Source: Acinetobacter gerneri DSM 14967 = CIP 107464 = MTCC 9824 (lineage in GTDB: Bacteria; Pseudomonadota; Gammaproteobacteria; Pseudomonadales; Moraxellaceae). From it: a DNA stretch of 64,000 nt. Under the pieces are notes generated by a model. It searched no databases. It was not told the DNA's origin and saw only the letters and a list, made by a program, of their open reading frames with translations. Shown piece by piece: positions 35,149 to 44,710 of the stretch; the first letter of the stretch is position 1, and every line of letters starts with the position of its first letter. The position numbers and the translations under genes were made by a program. The stretch is from assembly GCF_000368565.1 (NCBI RefSeq), contig NZ_KB849537.1, positions 193,674-257,673 of the forward strand, read 5' to 3'.

Positions 35149-37362
35149 ATGGTTTTTAACCATAAAAAAATGGGTAAGGATTTAATTTTGAAATCTTGGC
35201 TTACGCGACTGAAACAAGCGACATACAACACCACATTTATGTATAACCTGAGAATGGTCATCGCATTTTCTGGTACCGCTTTTGTACCGTATTTTTTAGG
35301 GCATCAGCTCATGACCATTCCCCTTACACTGGGGGTTCTTGCGGCAGGTTTAAGTGATATTGATGATCGCTTTTCTGTACGTATCATGAATTTGGTTTAT
35401 ACCTACATCGGTTTTTTTATCACAGCAGCCTCAATTCAACTGTTATTTCCCTACCCAATTTTATTTGCGATTGGTTTAATCATTTCTTGTATAGGCTGGA
35501 TTTTACTCGGTTCACTCGGCCGTCGTTATGCCACCATTTCATATGGATGCTTGGTGGTATCCGTCTACTCCATGCTCGGTGTGCATCTATTTGAACATTG
35601 GTACACTCAGCCTGTGTTATTGGTGACAGGTGCAGCGTGGTATGGACTGATTTCTACGATTAGCTTTCTACTTTTTCCTGTACGCCAAGTCCAAGACAAA
35701 TTGTCCCAATGCTATTCGTCTCTGGGCAATTTTTTATATTCAAAATCAAATTTGTTTGATGTGGATATGACGGCCAGCAGTTACCAAAAAAGTATGATCA
35801 ACCTCACCCTTGAAAATGGGCAATTGATCGGCATTTTCAACGATATGAAAACTGCCCTACTGACCCGTTTAAAAGGTGACCGAGGTTTACAAGATACCCG
35901 CCGAAGTTTGCAATATTATTTTGTAGCGCAAGATATTCATGAACGTGCTGATTCTGCACATATTGATTATCAAAAATTGGCAAAAATGTTTGAACATAGC
36001 GACATTCTATTTCGATTCCAACGAATTTTATCTCTGCAAGGCAAAGCCTGTAAGGATTTGAGCGATAGTATTTTGCATCGTTCGACCTATCAGCATAATA
36101 GCCGTTTCGAATATGCTTTTGAAAATCTTAGAAAATCCTTAGATAAGCTAAGAAATGATCAGTATTATGACCAAATTTGGGTCAATGCACTCTTTGCACT
36201 TTATCAAAATTTAAAAGCGATTGATGCACAACTTAAAAATATCGAAACAGTCCGCAATATCAAACTTGATAAAACCAAATATATCGAAAATCAGCTTAAA
36301 GACGACGATCTCAAAGGCATGCAAGACATTTGGATTCGCATCAAACAAAACCTGACCCCAGAATCGGTATTGTTTAGACATGCAATCCGTGTATCAGTGG
36401 TACTTTTGATTGGCTATATTTTTGTTCAAATTACCAATATTCAGTATGGCTACTGGGTTTTGCTCACCGCTTTATTTGTCAGCCAACCTAACTTTAACGC
36501 CACTAAACGTCGTCTCAGATTACGAATCATAGGGACTTTAGGTGGGATTATTGCAGGATATGCCATTTTATATTTTGTGCCCTCCGTCGAAGGTCAATTG
36601 GTCGTCTTGGTCCTAAGTGGCGTGTTGTTCTTTGAACTTCGCAGTAAACAATATGCGCAAGCGACTGCTTTTATCACCATTTTAGCTTTGATGAATTTCA
36701 ACCTAGATGGCTTAGGTTTTTCTGCTGCTCTACCCCGCATGATCGATACCGTTATCGGATGTGCTTTGGCGTGGTTTGGGGTGAGTTTTATCTTCCCAGA
36801 CTGGAAGTTTAGACGTTTACCGCACAGTATCAGTCGCTCTTTAAATGCACAGTGTAATTATTTGGCTGAGGTTGTTTCCCAATATCATCACGGCAAAAAT
36901 AATGCACTCAACTATCGTGTTGTTCGTCGTGCTGCTCATAATACCGATGCTGAAGTTGCTTCATTGATTTCTACTTTAGCGACTGAACCCGATATTGATC
37001 CAACCCAAAAATCATTGGCATTTGAGTTTTTATGCCTAAATCATACTTTTTTAAGTTATATAGCTGCACTCGGGGCACATCGTGAAAAAATTGATGATCC
37101 TGAAATTTTAAAATTACTTGATCAAGCCCTTGATGATATACAAGGTGCGTTATTGCGTGACGAAGTTCCCGATCTGACTGCACACAATATGCTACAAAGT
37201 GTCCGTCAGCGTCTAAATCAAAGTGAACATGACTCCCCTAAATCACTGATTATATTGCAACAGCTTTCATTAATGTTTAGTATTCTCAAGTCCTACAGTA
37301 CTTTAAAACAAAGTTTAAGTCACGATCGGGACAACGATGCAACTGAACTCGCTTCACTCTAA
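35149..37362 (+). CDS. YccS/YhfK-family FUSC membrane protein
   Basis: This 737-residue protein has two membrane blocks (about 30-185 and 405-540), each of several helices, separated by a large cytoplasmic helical domain, the layout of YccS. Signatures are PLTLGVLAAGLSDIDDRFSVRIMN and YWVLLTALFVSQPNFNATKRRLRLRIIGTLGG, the FUSC motif. Family members are thought to export aromatic acids or affect the envelope, but YccS has no settled function. Starts at 35149, 35170 or a TTG near 35188 (AAGGA upstream) are all possible. Confidence 0.82.
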   Translation: MVFNHKKMGKDLILKSWLTRLKQATYNTTFMYNLRMVIAFSGTAFVPYFLGHQLMTIPLTLGVLAAGLSDIDDRFSVRIMNLVYTYIGFFITAASIQLLFPYPILFAIGLIISCIGWILLGSLGRRYATISYGCLVVSVYSMLGVHLFEHWYTQPVLLVTGAAWYGLISTISFLLFPVRQVQDKLSQCYSSLGNFLYSKSNLFDVDMTASSYQKSMINLTLENGQLIGIFNDMKTALLTRLKGDRGLQDTRRSLQYYFVAQDIHERADSAHIDYQKLAKMFEHSDILFRFQRILSLQGKACKDLSDSILHRSTYQHNSRFEYAFENLRKSLDKLRNDQYYDQIWVNALFALYQNLKAIDAQLKNIETVRNIKLDKTKYIENQLKDDDLKGMQDIWIRIKQNLTPESVLFRHAIRVSVVLLIGYIFVQITNIQYGYWVLLTALFVSQPNFNATKRRLRLRIIGTLGGIIAGYAILYFVPSVEGQLVVLVLSGVLFFELRSKQYAQATAFITILALMNFNLDGLGFSAALPRMIDTVIGCALAWFGVSFIFPDWKFRRLPHSISRSLNAQCNYLAEVVSQYHHGKNNALNYRVVRRAAHNTDAEVASLISTLATEPDIDPTQKSLAFEFLCLNHTFLSYIAALGAHREKIDDPEILKLLDQALDDIQGALLRDEVPDLTAHNMLQSVRQRLNQSEHDSPKSLIILQQLSLMFSILKSYSTLKQSLSHDRDNDATELASL

Positions 37363-37449
37363 ATAGGCTGGTAAATTGGTACAATATACTCCCTCGTTTA
37401 GATAATTTAATGATAAACTCTGACCAGTTTAAAATTTGCTACTGACACT

Positions 37450-38010
37450 ATGACCGCAAAGAATATTTACGCATACACATTACAACCAGTTCCATACGAA
37501 GTTTCAGAAGCTGAACAACGTCATGCACAACTGTTGATTTGGCGCAGCACCAACAAAATCGGTACTAAAGCTTGGGCAATTATGGGCGTGGTTATTGCGC
37601 TTGCTTTGCTTGGCATCGTATTCATTAAAAACTACTCAACCATCTTGTTTTGGATCATGATTGCCTGCGTGGTGATTTATTTATTGATCCGTAAATTTGG
37701 CTTGGAATGGTACGTAAAACGTAAAATGAATGAATTTCCTGCTCAGGAAATTAAAGGCATTAAACTCGGTGTACAACCACACGGCATCGTGATGCGCCAA
37801 CAAATGGGTGTCCAAGAAGGTGTTGGTGCGATTTCATGGAAAGATATCTATGAATGGTATGATACTCCTGATTTTATGCTGCTCAATTTTAAAGTGAAAG
37901 AACAACAAGGTGCATACATCTTACCTAAGCGCATGAACACAAAAAATTTCTCTTTTGAAACCATTCGCAAGCATCTTAAAGAAGTTGTAGGCACAGCAAA
38001 AACGCTATAA
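37450..38010 (+). CDS. YcxB-like domain membrane protein
   Basis: This 186-residue protein has two adjacent membrane helices (about 44-62 and 66-82), then a soluble domain of the YcxB type (GIKLGVQPHGIVMRQQMGVQEGVGAISWKDIYEWYDTPDFMLL). The domain's function is unknown. It lies 87 bp downstream of the YccS-like gene, possibly in the same transcript, and ends at a terminator. Confidence 0.65.
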   Translation: MTAKNIYAYTLQPVPYEVSEAEQRHAQLLIWRSTNKIGTKAWAIMGVVIALALLGIVFIKNYSTILFWIMIACVVIYLLIRKFGLEWYVKRKMNEFPAQEIKGIKLGVQPHGIVMRQQMGVQEGVGAISWKDIYEWYDTPDFMLLNFKVKEQQGAYILPKRMNTKNFSFETIRKHLKEVVGTAKTL

Positions 38011-38055
38011 TTTTAGCGAACAACGCAATTCAGTTGTGAAATGCCATCAGACCCT

Positions 38056-38084
38056 AAAGACCTCCAAAATATGGAGGTCTTTTT
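38056..38084 (+). terminator. Rho-independent terminator
   Basis: AAAGACCTCC (38056-38065) pairs with GGAGGTCTTT (38073-38082), followed by T. Confidence 0.88.
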
Positions 38085-38113
38085 ATAAACAATAACAATT
38101 ATGCAATAAAAAT

Positions 38114-38132
38114 GATAATGAGAATGAATATT
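38114..38132. promoter_or_regulatory. Fur box
   Basis: GATAATGAGAATGAATATT matches the 19-bp Fur consensus at 15 positions, and overlapping ATGATAAT/GAGAATG repeats surround it. It lies about 75 bp before the reductase start, so iron repression is expected. Confidence 0.75.
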
Positions 38133-38206
38133 ATCTTCAAAATCCATTTTTTCTTCTAAATCTTGCTTTATAATGCAGCAATTCAAACTTCAACTTCACA
38201 CCACTC

Positions 38207-40933
38207 ATGCTTAAGAAATTTTTTTTCCAGATCCACTGGTTTCTCGGGATTACTGCTGGCTTGATACTGTCCATTATGGGACTGACAGGCGCGATTTTTT
38301 CATACGAACAACCCATTCAAAAATGGATCAATCCCAGTAGCTTTACGGTTGAAGTTCCAAATCATCAAAATAAACTATCCCCTGCTGAAATATTTCAACA
38401 TTTTCAAAAAAATACACCTGATATAAAAATAAATAGCATTACCATTGATCAAGATCCAAGCGCTTCAAGCAGCATCAACATCGTAAAAGAAGGTGCGCGT
38501 CGAGGCTATACCATGATGATCAACCCTTATACCGCTGAAGTATTACCTGAAGTCAAAGGTCGTGAGTTTTTTGCTTTTATTCAACAATTACATCGTAATT
38601 TGACTGCTGGCGAAGTAGGTAAGCAAATTACTGGTGCATGTACATTGATGTTGCTGTTTTTTATTTTCAGTGGTCTATATCTACGCTGGCCGAAAAAACA
38701 TACTTGGCGTCAATGGTTTGTGATCAAACCCAAACTCAAAGGTCGTAACTTTCTTTGGGATTTACATGCTGTCGTTGGGACTTGGGTTATTGTCTTCTAC
38801 TTACTATTAGCTTGTACAGGTCTGTTTTGGTCATACGATTGGTGGCGTAATGGCATGTACAAAGTCATGGGGGTTGAACGCCCTGCTCCGCAAATGCAAG
38901 GCGAAGGTGGTAAAGGACCACGCGATGGTGAAAACGCCAGAGGCCCTCGTGATGGTGAAAACGCCAGAGGCCCTCGTGATGGTGCAGATGCAAATCCAGA
39001 AAATCGTCAAGGTGATCGTGCCAATTTACAAGGCAATGAAAACCGCTCAGCAAGATCCGAGCAAGGTCGTCAATCTGAGCAAGCCAATGATCAACGTGAT
39101 CAAAAAGAAGGGAAAAAAGGTTTATCACCAGAACAAGTTAATCTTGCTTTAACCCAAACTTGGACAGCGATTCAAAACAATCTTGGACATGGTTATTCTA
39201 GTATTAGTTTAAATATTCCTAAAAAACCTGATGGAAAACTGGAAATCACTTTTGTGGATCCTGTTGTTCAACACGAACGAGCACGTAACAAAGTCAGCTT
39301 TGATTATCAAAATGCACAATTTGGCAAATTTGATCTCTACGAAGACAAAAAACTCAACGAAAAAATCATGTCGAGTATGTTGCCAGTGCACCGTGGTAGT
39401 TTCTTTGGTCCAGTCTACCAATTCTTAGTAATGTTAGCGTCATTGATGATGCCACTGTTCTTTGTCACAGGTTGGATGCTTTATCTCAAACGACGTAAAC
39501 AAAAGAAATTGACCTTGGCTGCACGCAATCTTGCACCGATGGGTACACTTGATCTCAATGCTACACCGTGGTTAATCGTTTATGCATCACAAACTGGTGT
39601 CGCTGAACAGTTGGCTTGGCGTACTGCTAGCAGTTTGCGTGAAGCATCTTTGCCAAAAAGTGTTATCGCCATTCAAAAGCTAACCAGCAATGATTTGAAA
39701 AATGCGCTACATATTATTTTCATTGCTAGTACTTATGGCACAGGTGAAGCACCAGATTTGGCAACCAGTTTTAGCAAAAAATTGATGCATGAAAAACTTG
39801 ATCTTTCACATCTAAGTTTTGCTGTGCTGGCTTTAGGTTCTAAAGAATATCCAGAAAGCTACTGCCAATTTGGTCATGGAATCGCGGCTTGGCTCAAAGA
39901 AAATGCTGCTCAAGCGCTCTTCCCTACAGTTGAAGTGGACAATGGCAATCCAGCTGATCTACAAAAATGGAATACAGCACTTGCTGCAGCAACACAACTT
40001 GATTTACAAGAAGTTGTGATTGAAAAAGCATTTTCAGAGTGGTCATTACAACAACGTGACTTACTCAATCCAGACAGCTTAGGTGCGCCTGCTTTTCATA
40101 TTCAGTTAAAAACCACGCAAGAACTGACTTGGCAAGCGGGTGATATTGCAGAAATTCAAACAGCAAATAGCATAAATCGCGTTCGAAAATTCTTGGAAAA
40201 GTATCATATTGATGCAAATACTCAACTCAGCACGACTGGGCAGACCATTGCACAGGCATTACATGAAAAAGATCTCAGTCAAGAGCTTGATTTTAATGAC
40301 TTAGATGATTTAGTTGCGAAACTACCTCTACTCCCTACCCGAGAATATTCGATTGCGAGTATCCCATCTCAACAGGTATTGGCTTTGGTCATTCGCCAAA
40401 CTATTGATGAAAATGGTGAATTAGGCTTAGGTTCAGGCTTCATGACACAGCATCTCGCTTTGTATGACAAAGTGAATGTCAATATCCGTACAAATGAAGC
40501 ATTCCATCTCATCGAAGGTCCACGCCCAATCATCTGTATCGGTAATGGTACAGGTATCGCTGGATTGATGAGTTTATTGAATGCACGTATCGAGGATGGG
40601 CAAGCTGAAAACTGGTTAATCTTTGGTGAACGTCAATCTGAACGTGACTACTTCTTTAAAGACACCATTCAATCTTGGCAAGAAACTGGCAAGTTAAAAC
40701 GCTTAGACCTTGCCTTTTCACGTGATCAAGAACATAAAGTCTATGTTCACCATAAGCTCCGTGAAAATGCTGATATGTTGAAACAATGGCTTGAAAATGG
40801 TGCAGCTATTTATGTATGTGGCAGCATTCAAGGAATGGCTGGAGGTGTAGAGCAAGCCTTGATTGATATCTTAGGCGTTGAAAAGCTTGATGAACTGCGT
40901 GAGGCTAAACGCTACCGCCGAGATGTATATTGA
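38207..40933 (+). CDS. PepSY-TM / flavodoxin / ferredoxin-NADP reductase fusion (iron reductase-like)
   Basis: This 908-residue inner-membrane flavoprotein has a PepSY_TM region (about 1-430, four membrane helices with conserved His in HWFLG and HRN). The periplasmic-side part carries a charged low-complexity insert (225-300). A flavodoxin domain (about 455-590: YASQTGVAEQLA, STYGTGEAPD) and a CysJ-like FAD/NADPH reductase (RExS as REYSIASIP; GNGTGIAGLMSLL; YVCGSIQGM; ending RRDVY) follow. It should carry electrons from NADPH across the membrane. The Fur box points to reduction of ferric-siderophore or other Fe(III). It is often mislabelled as sulfite reductase alpha subunit. Confidence 0.85.
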   Translation: MLKKFFFQIHWFLGITAGLILSIMGLTGAIFSYEQPIQKWINPSSFTVEVPNHQNKLSPAEIFQHFQKNTPDIKINSITIDQDPSASSSINIVKEGARRGYTMMINPYTAEVLPEVKGREFFAFIQQLHRNLTAGEVGKQITGACTLMLLFFIFSGLYLRWPKKHTWRQWFVIKPKLKGRNFLWDLHAVVGTWVIVFYLLLACTGLFWSYDWWRNGMYKVMGVERPAPQMQGEGGKGPRDGENARGPRDGENARGPRDGADANPENRQGDRANLQGNENRSARSEQGRQSEQANDQRDQKEGKKGLSPEQVNLALTQTWTAIQNNLGHGYSSISLNIPKKPDGKLEITFVDPVVQHERARNKVSFDYQNAQFGKFDLYEDKKLNEKIMSSMLPVHRGSFFGPVYQFLVMLASLMMPLFFVTGWMLYLKRRKQKKLTLAARNLAPMGTLDLNATPWLIVYASQTGVAEQLAWRTASSLREASLPKSVIAIQKLTSNDLKNALHIIFIASTYGTGEAPDLATSFSKKLMHEKLDLSHLSFAVLALGSKEYPESYCQFGHGIAAWLKENAAQALFPTVEVDNGNPADLQKWNTALAAATQLDLQEVVIEKAFSEWSLQQRDLLNPDSLGAPAFHIQLKTTQELTWQAGDIAEIQTANSINRVRKFLEKYHIDANTQLSTTGQTIAQALHEKDLSQELDFNDLDDLVAKLPLLPTREYSIASIPSQQVLALVIRQTIDENGELGLGSGFMTQHLALYDKVNVNIRTNEAFHLIEGPRPIICIGNGTGIAGLMSLLNARIEDGQAENWLIFGERQSERDYFFKDTIQSWQETGKLKRLDLAFSRDQEHKVYVHHKLRENADMLKQWLENGAAIYVCGSIQGMAGGVEQALIDILGVEKLDELREAKRYRRDVY
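38915..38995 (+). repeat. 27-bp tandem repeat inside the reductase gene
   Basis: Two full units encode GPRDGENAR and a third partial unit encodes GPRDGADAN. Units 2 and 3 share the codons GGCCCTCGTGATGGTG exactly, while unit 1 differs at synonymous sites. The in-frame period means copy-number change would keep the gene open. Confidence 0.9.
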
Positions 40934-41014
40934 TTTTCACTTGTCCTGTTTATTTGATGAATAATCATTTAAATTGCATATAAATGAATACACATTTTTA
41001 ATCATCAAAACCAG

Positions 41015-41041
41015 AAAAAGACCTCAGTTGAGGTCTTTTTT
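41015..41041 (+). terminator. Rho-independent terminator
   Basis: AAAAAGACCTC (41015-41025) pairs with GAGGTCTTTTT (41030-41040) around AGTT. Confidence 0.9.
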
Positions 41042-41256
41042 ATGTGCTCAATGATTTAGATTTAATATGTGAAAAACCACATCTAAAGTATTAACTTGAG
41101 AATAAACCATCATAAAATACTATTATAATTTTCAATTTATAAATACAGATTAGCTCTAATAGTTTTTATATTGGAAATAAAACAAATAAATTTTGCGTTC
41201 TCATTTAAAAAATGAAGTAAATATTAATTGTTTGTGTGTTATTAATTTAAAATACT

Positions 41257-41279
41257 TTATTGTTATGTTATAACATTAC
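41257..41279. promoter_or_regulatory. Zur box
   Basis: The 23 bases centred on GTTATGTTATAACATTAC match 18 positions of the enterobacterial/Acinetobacter-type Zur palindrome GAAATGTTATAwTATAACATTTC. The site ends 25 bp before the receptor start, a repressing position. Confidence 0.75.
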
Positions 41280-41304
41280 ATAAATTCATCAGGCTATTAA
41301 TTAT

Positions 41305-43680
41305 ATGCGACTCAACAAACTATCTTTCTATACTTTGACCCTTTTACAATCAGGTCTTCTGTATGCTGCAGAACCTGATTTTGTTCGTCTCAAAGCTATA
41401 TCTAGTGAGGCATATGATGAAAAAGAAGAAAAAAATCAAACAAATATTGCAATTATAAATAAAGATCGATTTGAGAATATCACAACATTGGGGGATGCAA
41501 TCAAGCATATTTCAGGGGTACAAAGCAGTTCCTTTGGGCCAAATTCAGGTGGGCCTGTTATACGCAGCCTAAGTGGTAATCGAGTCGGTGTCTATGAGAA
41601 TGGACAATCTCTCAATGGCATGAACTCGATCAGTGGCAATATTGGTATTCCATTTGACCCTATTTTTAGTCAAAAAATCACGGTAGATAAATCATCAGAT
41701 GCCGTACGTTATGGTGGGCATGCCATAGGGGGAAGTGTAAATATTGATACAGGAATTATTTCAAAAGAAATGGAGGAAAAAAGTCATAGCATAGATATCA
41801 TCATGAAAAAAGGGTTTAATAATGTCGATGCACGTGGCATAAATATCAACGTCAACAATCAAAAAAACTTAAGTACCAATATCCAATATTCTCGTCAAGA
41901 AATCTCTTCCTACAAGATTCCTGGACGGAGTAAAGCCAGTATTTGTAATAGTAAATTATTCCCAAGTACAGGAGGAATCAACAGCACTCTGGCTGATGCC
42001 TGCCAAAAAGATGCTTCTATTCAATCAACTTATCACACGGGTTCGCAGCCCTATATGAATGACTATGTACTCAAACAAATTGAAAATGATCCTTCGATTT
42101 TTTGGGATAATTATGATGGTTTAGAATCTGCAAAATATACCAATGATGCAATTACAGAACGAGGCGGAAAAACTTATCACAATACGCCAAATCCAAACTA
42201 TGTAGCAAACACGCCCCAATATAAGCAGGACAAAATTAACAAAGATGTTACCCCTGATACCAACAAAAAAATTTGGAATAGCGCATTTGAAAGCACTCAT
42301 TTTGCTCTAGGAAATACATACTTTTTAGATGACGGCAGTTATATTGGTATTAGTTTGGACCGTATCAACTCAGAATATGGCGTTCCAGGCTTTGCTATGG
42401 ATAATTTCACTTTTCAAAAAGTTTACAACAGCACTCCAGTCAACGTTAAAAATGAACAAAATCGCTATTCTATACAAAGCCTGTTCAAAACTCCCTATGG
42501 TCTACTAGATAACGTTCAATTCAATGCCACCAAAAATATAAATAAATCTGGAGAGTATCTGGGTTCAACCAATGCCAATACATATAAATTTGATACTACA
42601 TCAGCTGAGCTTCTGTTAAATCATTCAGCTTGGGACAAGTTAAATGGAAGTCTTGGTTTCAATTTTTCAACACGAGATGTCACGGGTTCTGGCAACAAAC
42701 GTTATTTGCCTGACGTAAAAACAGATACTCGTGCAGTTTTTTTTACGGAAAAATTTAACTGGAGTCTCTGGTTATTTGAAGTAGGTTATCGTTTTGAGCA
42801 AGTAGATCATCAAGTCAAGGATGGAAGTTTCGATCAATCCCGTAACAGTCCAAATGGTAAATTGAAAGATCAAGATTTTGACTTACATAGTTATTTTACA
42901 GGCATTGGGTTTAATCCAACTGACTACTTAAAATTTCATCTTAAATATAGCGATTCTTCTCGTGCTCCTGAAATCAATGAATTATATGCAAGTGGTCTAC
43001 ATTTTTCGGAAATGGTACACGAAGAAGGTCGACAAGATTTAAACAAAGAACGTTCTAAAAGTTTAGAATTTACAACTCAACTCAATATCGCCAATGCGAT
43101 GATTACTGGAACAGCATATCAAACGAAATTTGATAATTATCTTTATCAAACTAACTCAGGGATGACCACATCAGCAAATCGTGTCCCTTTGAAATATTGG
43201 ACACAAGGTGATACAAAAATTACAGGTTTTGAAATAGATACAAGTTATAGCTTTGATTTTCGAAATTATGGGAAATTTAAAGTCTCTGCGTTTGCAGACT
43301 TGGTAAAAAATAAACTAGAATCATCTAAAAGCAAAGTTACAAATAATGATGGTATTTATTTCACCAATATGCCGACCAATCGTTATGGAGCGAGTATCGA
43401 ATGGAATCGAGAAGATTGGACTGCCCGTCTTTCGAGTATTTACTACGAAAAAGCGCAATACTTAGGTAAAAATGTCAATGCAGAAGAACCGCTACCTAGC
43501 TATAACTTAGTGGATTTATACATTAATAAAAAAGTTCAACTGAAAAATGCAGATGTAGATTTATTTTTAAATGGAACGAACTTGTTAAATGACGAAGCAC
43601 GCCCTCAAAACTCTCCATTAAAATATATTGCTCCATTACCAGGACGTGGTTTTCAAATAGGTGTTACCTTACACATCTAA
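41305..43680 (+). CDS. TonB-dependent outer-membrane receptor, ZnuD-like
   Basis: This 791-residue protein has a short signal peptide (cut near LYA-AEP), a plug domain (about 50-155: TTLGDAIKHISGVQSSSFGP, PVIRSLSGNRVGVYENG, VRYGGHAIGGSVNI) and a 22-strand barrel. The SSFGPNSGGPVIR segment and SSRAPEINELYASGLHF resemble ZnuD zinc receptors. It is longer than typical members, with a roughly 110-residue insertion (about 205-320) containing two Cys (CNSKLFP and ADACQKD). The Zur box upstream supports zinc uptake. Iron-complex uptake is the alternative, given the neighbouring Fur-controlled reductase. Confidence 0.82.
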   Translation: MRLNKLSFYTLTLLQSGLLYAAEPDFVRLKAISSEAYDEKEEKNQTNIAIINKDRFENITTLGDAIKHISGVQSSSFGPNSGGPVIRSLSGNRVGVYENGQSLNGMNSISGNIGIPFDPIFSQKITVDKSSDAVRYGGHAIGGSVNIDTGIISKEMEEKSHSIDIIMKKGFNNVDARGININVNNQKNLSTNIQYSRQEISSYKIPGRSKASICNSKLFPSTGGINSTLADACQKDASIQSTYHTGSQPYMNDYVLKQIENDPSIFWDNYDGLESAKYTNDAITERGGKTYHNTPNPNYVANTPQYKQDKINKDVTPDTNKKIWNSAFESTHFALGNTYFLDDGSYIGISLDRINSEYGVPGFAMDNFTFQKVYNSTPVNVKNEQNRYSIQSLFKTPYGLLDNVQFNATKNINKSGEYLGSTNANTYKFDTTSAELLLNHSAWDKLNGSLGFNFSTRDVTGSGNKRYLPDVKTDTRAVFFTEKFNWSLWLFEVGYRFEQVDHQVKDGSFDQSRNSPNGKLKDQDFDLHSYFTGIGFNPTDYLKFHLKYSDSSRAPEINELYASGLHFSEMVHEEGRQDLNKERSKSLEFTTQLNIANAMITGTAYQTKFDNYLYQTNSGMTTSANRVPLKYWTQGDTKITGFEIDTSYSFDFRNYGKFKVSAFADLVKNKLESSKSKVTNNDGIYFTNMPTNRYGASIEWNREDWTARLSSIYYEKAQYLGKNVNAEEPLPSYNLVDLYINKKVQLKNADVDLFLNGTNLLNDEARPQNSPLKYIAPLPGRGFQIGVTLHI

Positions 43681-43727
43681 CATTTTCAAAGAATCAAATT
43701 TTTTATAACAGTTTAAAGCTTCATTTC

Positions 43728-43761
43728 GAAGTTGGTGGATAAAATTTAATACACCAACTTC
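43728..43761. other. Perfect 10-bp hairpin after the receptor gene
   Basis: GAAGTTGGTG (43728-43737) pairs with CACCAACTTC (43752-43761) around a 14-base AT loop. No T-run follows, so terminator function is doubtful. Confidence 0.6.
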
Positions 43762-43869
43762 ATGCCATTTTGAACTTCTATTCAATTCATTAACATTCTC
43801 CTGCCTTTTTATTTTATTTCAGCTTTAAAATTGACTAAACTGATAGAACAATAATAAGCGTTAAGTATT

Positions 43870-44655
43870 ATGAAGTTTAAAAGTTTCAAACAAATCCTGT
43901 TTTTTATTATTGGCTTGATTCTATTTTTGGATGGGCTGATTTTAATTGCACTCAAAAAATTGCACTTAGGGACGATACTGCCCTTTTTCATTGGTCTATT
44001 TTTTTGCGTCTACGCCATTTTTTATAAGAAAATTCATCTTTTCTTAAATCAAAGAGCAACCCTCAATAAATTTTGGAAAATGGGTTGGACCTTATTTAGC
44101 CTCTGGGCGATCAGTTTGGTTGGATTTTTTATTTACTTAAGCCAGAGCCATCAAAATATCAGCCCTGATTTTAAACCACAGGCCATCATTGTATTGGGGA
44201 GTGGTATTTCGCAAGGCATACCTACACCTACCCTAGCTATGCGCCTAGATCAAGCGGCTGATGTTGCAAAGCACAATCCCAATGCTTGGATGATTTTGAG
44301 TGGCGGTTTGGATTTTGGTGAAAAAATCACTGAAGCAAGCGCAATGAAACACTATCTAATCGAAAAATACCAACTTGATCCAAACAAACTATTAGAAGAA
44401 TCAAAAAGTACCAGTACCGAACTTAATCTAAAAAACAGTCAAATGATCCTAGAACAACAAGGGCTCAATCAACATGCAACTTTAGCAATCGTGACCAGTG
44501 ACTTCCATACCCTCAGAGCTGCAGCAATCGCACGTAAACAAGGCTATGATCATTTCCAAATGATCAGTGCACCTACGCCACTCAGTACCCGCTACAATGC
44601 ATGGTTAAGAGAATATTTTGCTTATATCAGCGGATGGGTCTTAAAAGAATACTGA
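43870..44655 (+). CDS. YdcF/ElyC-family (DUF218) membrane protein
   Basis: This 261-residue protein has three hydrophobic segments (about 8-28, 35-55 and 75-97), followed by a periplasm- or cytoplasm-facing DUF218 domain (about 110-255). Its motifs are AIIVLGSGISQG, AMRLDQAADVAKHNPNAWMILSGG, EESKSTSTELNLKNS and TSDFHTLRAAAIARKQG. ElyC in E. coli acts in peptidoglycan/undecaprenyl-phosphate metabolism, and a similar envelope role is possible. Confidence 0.85.
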   Translation: MKFKSFKQILFFIIGLILFLDGLILIALKKLHLGTILPFFIGLFFCVYAIFYKKIHLFLNQRATLNKFWKMGWTLFSLWAISLVGFFIYLSQSHQNISPDFKPQAIIVLGSGISQGIPTPTLAMRLDQAADVAKHNPNAWMILSGGLDFGEKITEASAMKHYLIEKYQLDPNKLLEESKSTSTELNLKNSQMILEQQGLNQHATLAIVTSDFHTLRAAAIARKQGYDHFQMISAPTPLSTRYNAWLREYFAYISGWVLKEY

Positions 44656-44710
44656 TACTCGATTTTAAACTGATATCAATTTAAAAATAAGATCCAGCCA
44701 TTTGATCAAT

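Larger units (their letters stand above)
40934..41304. other. Intergenic region with terminator and Zur box
   Basis: Contains the terminator at 41015-41041 and the Zur-like box at 41257-41279. The rest is AT-rich, with no gene seen. Confidence 0.6.

Noticed and set aside
38850..39152. Alternative-frame repeats over the reductase linker
   Set aside because: They arise from the 27-bp repeat read in other frames; the real frame continues through with recognised domains on both sides.
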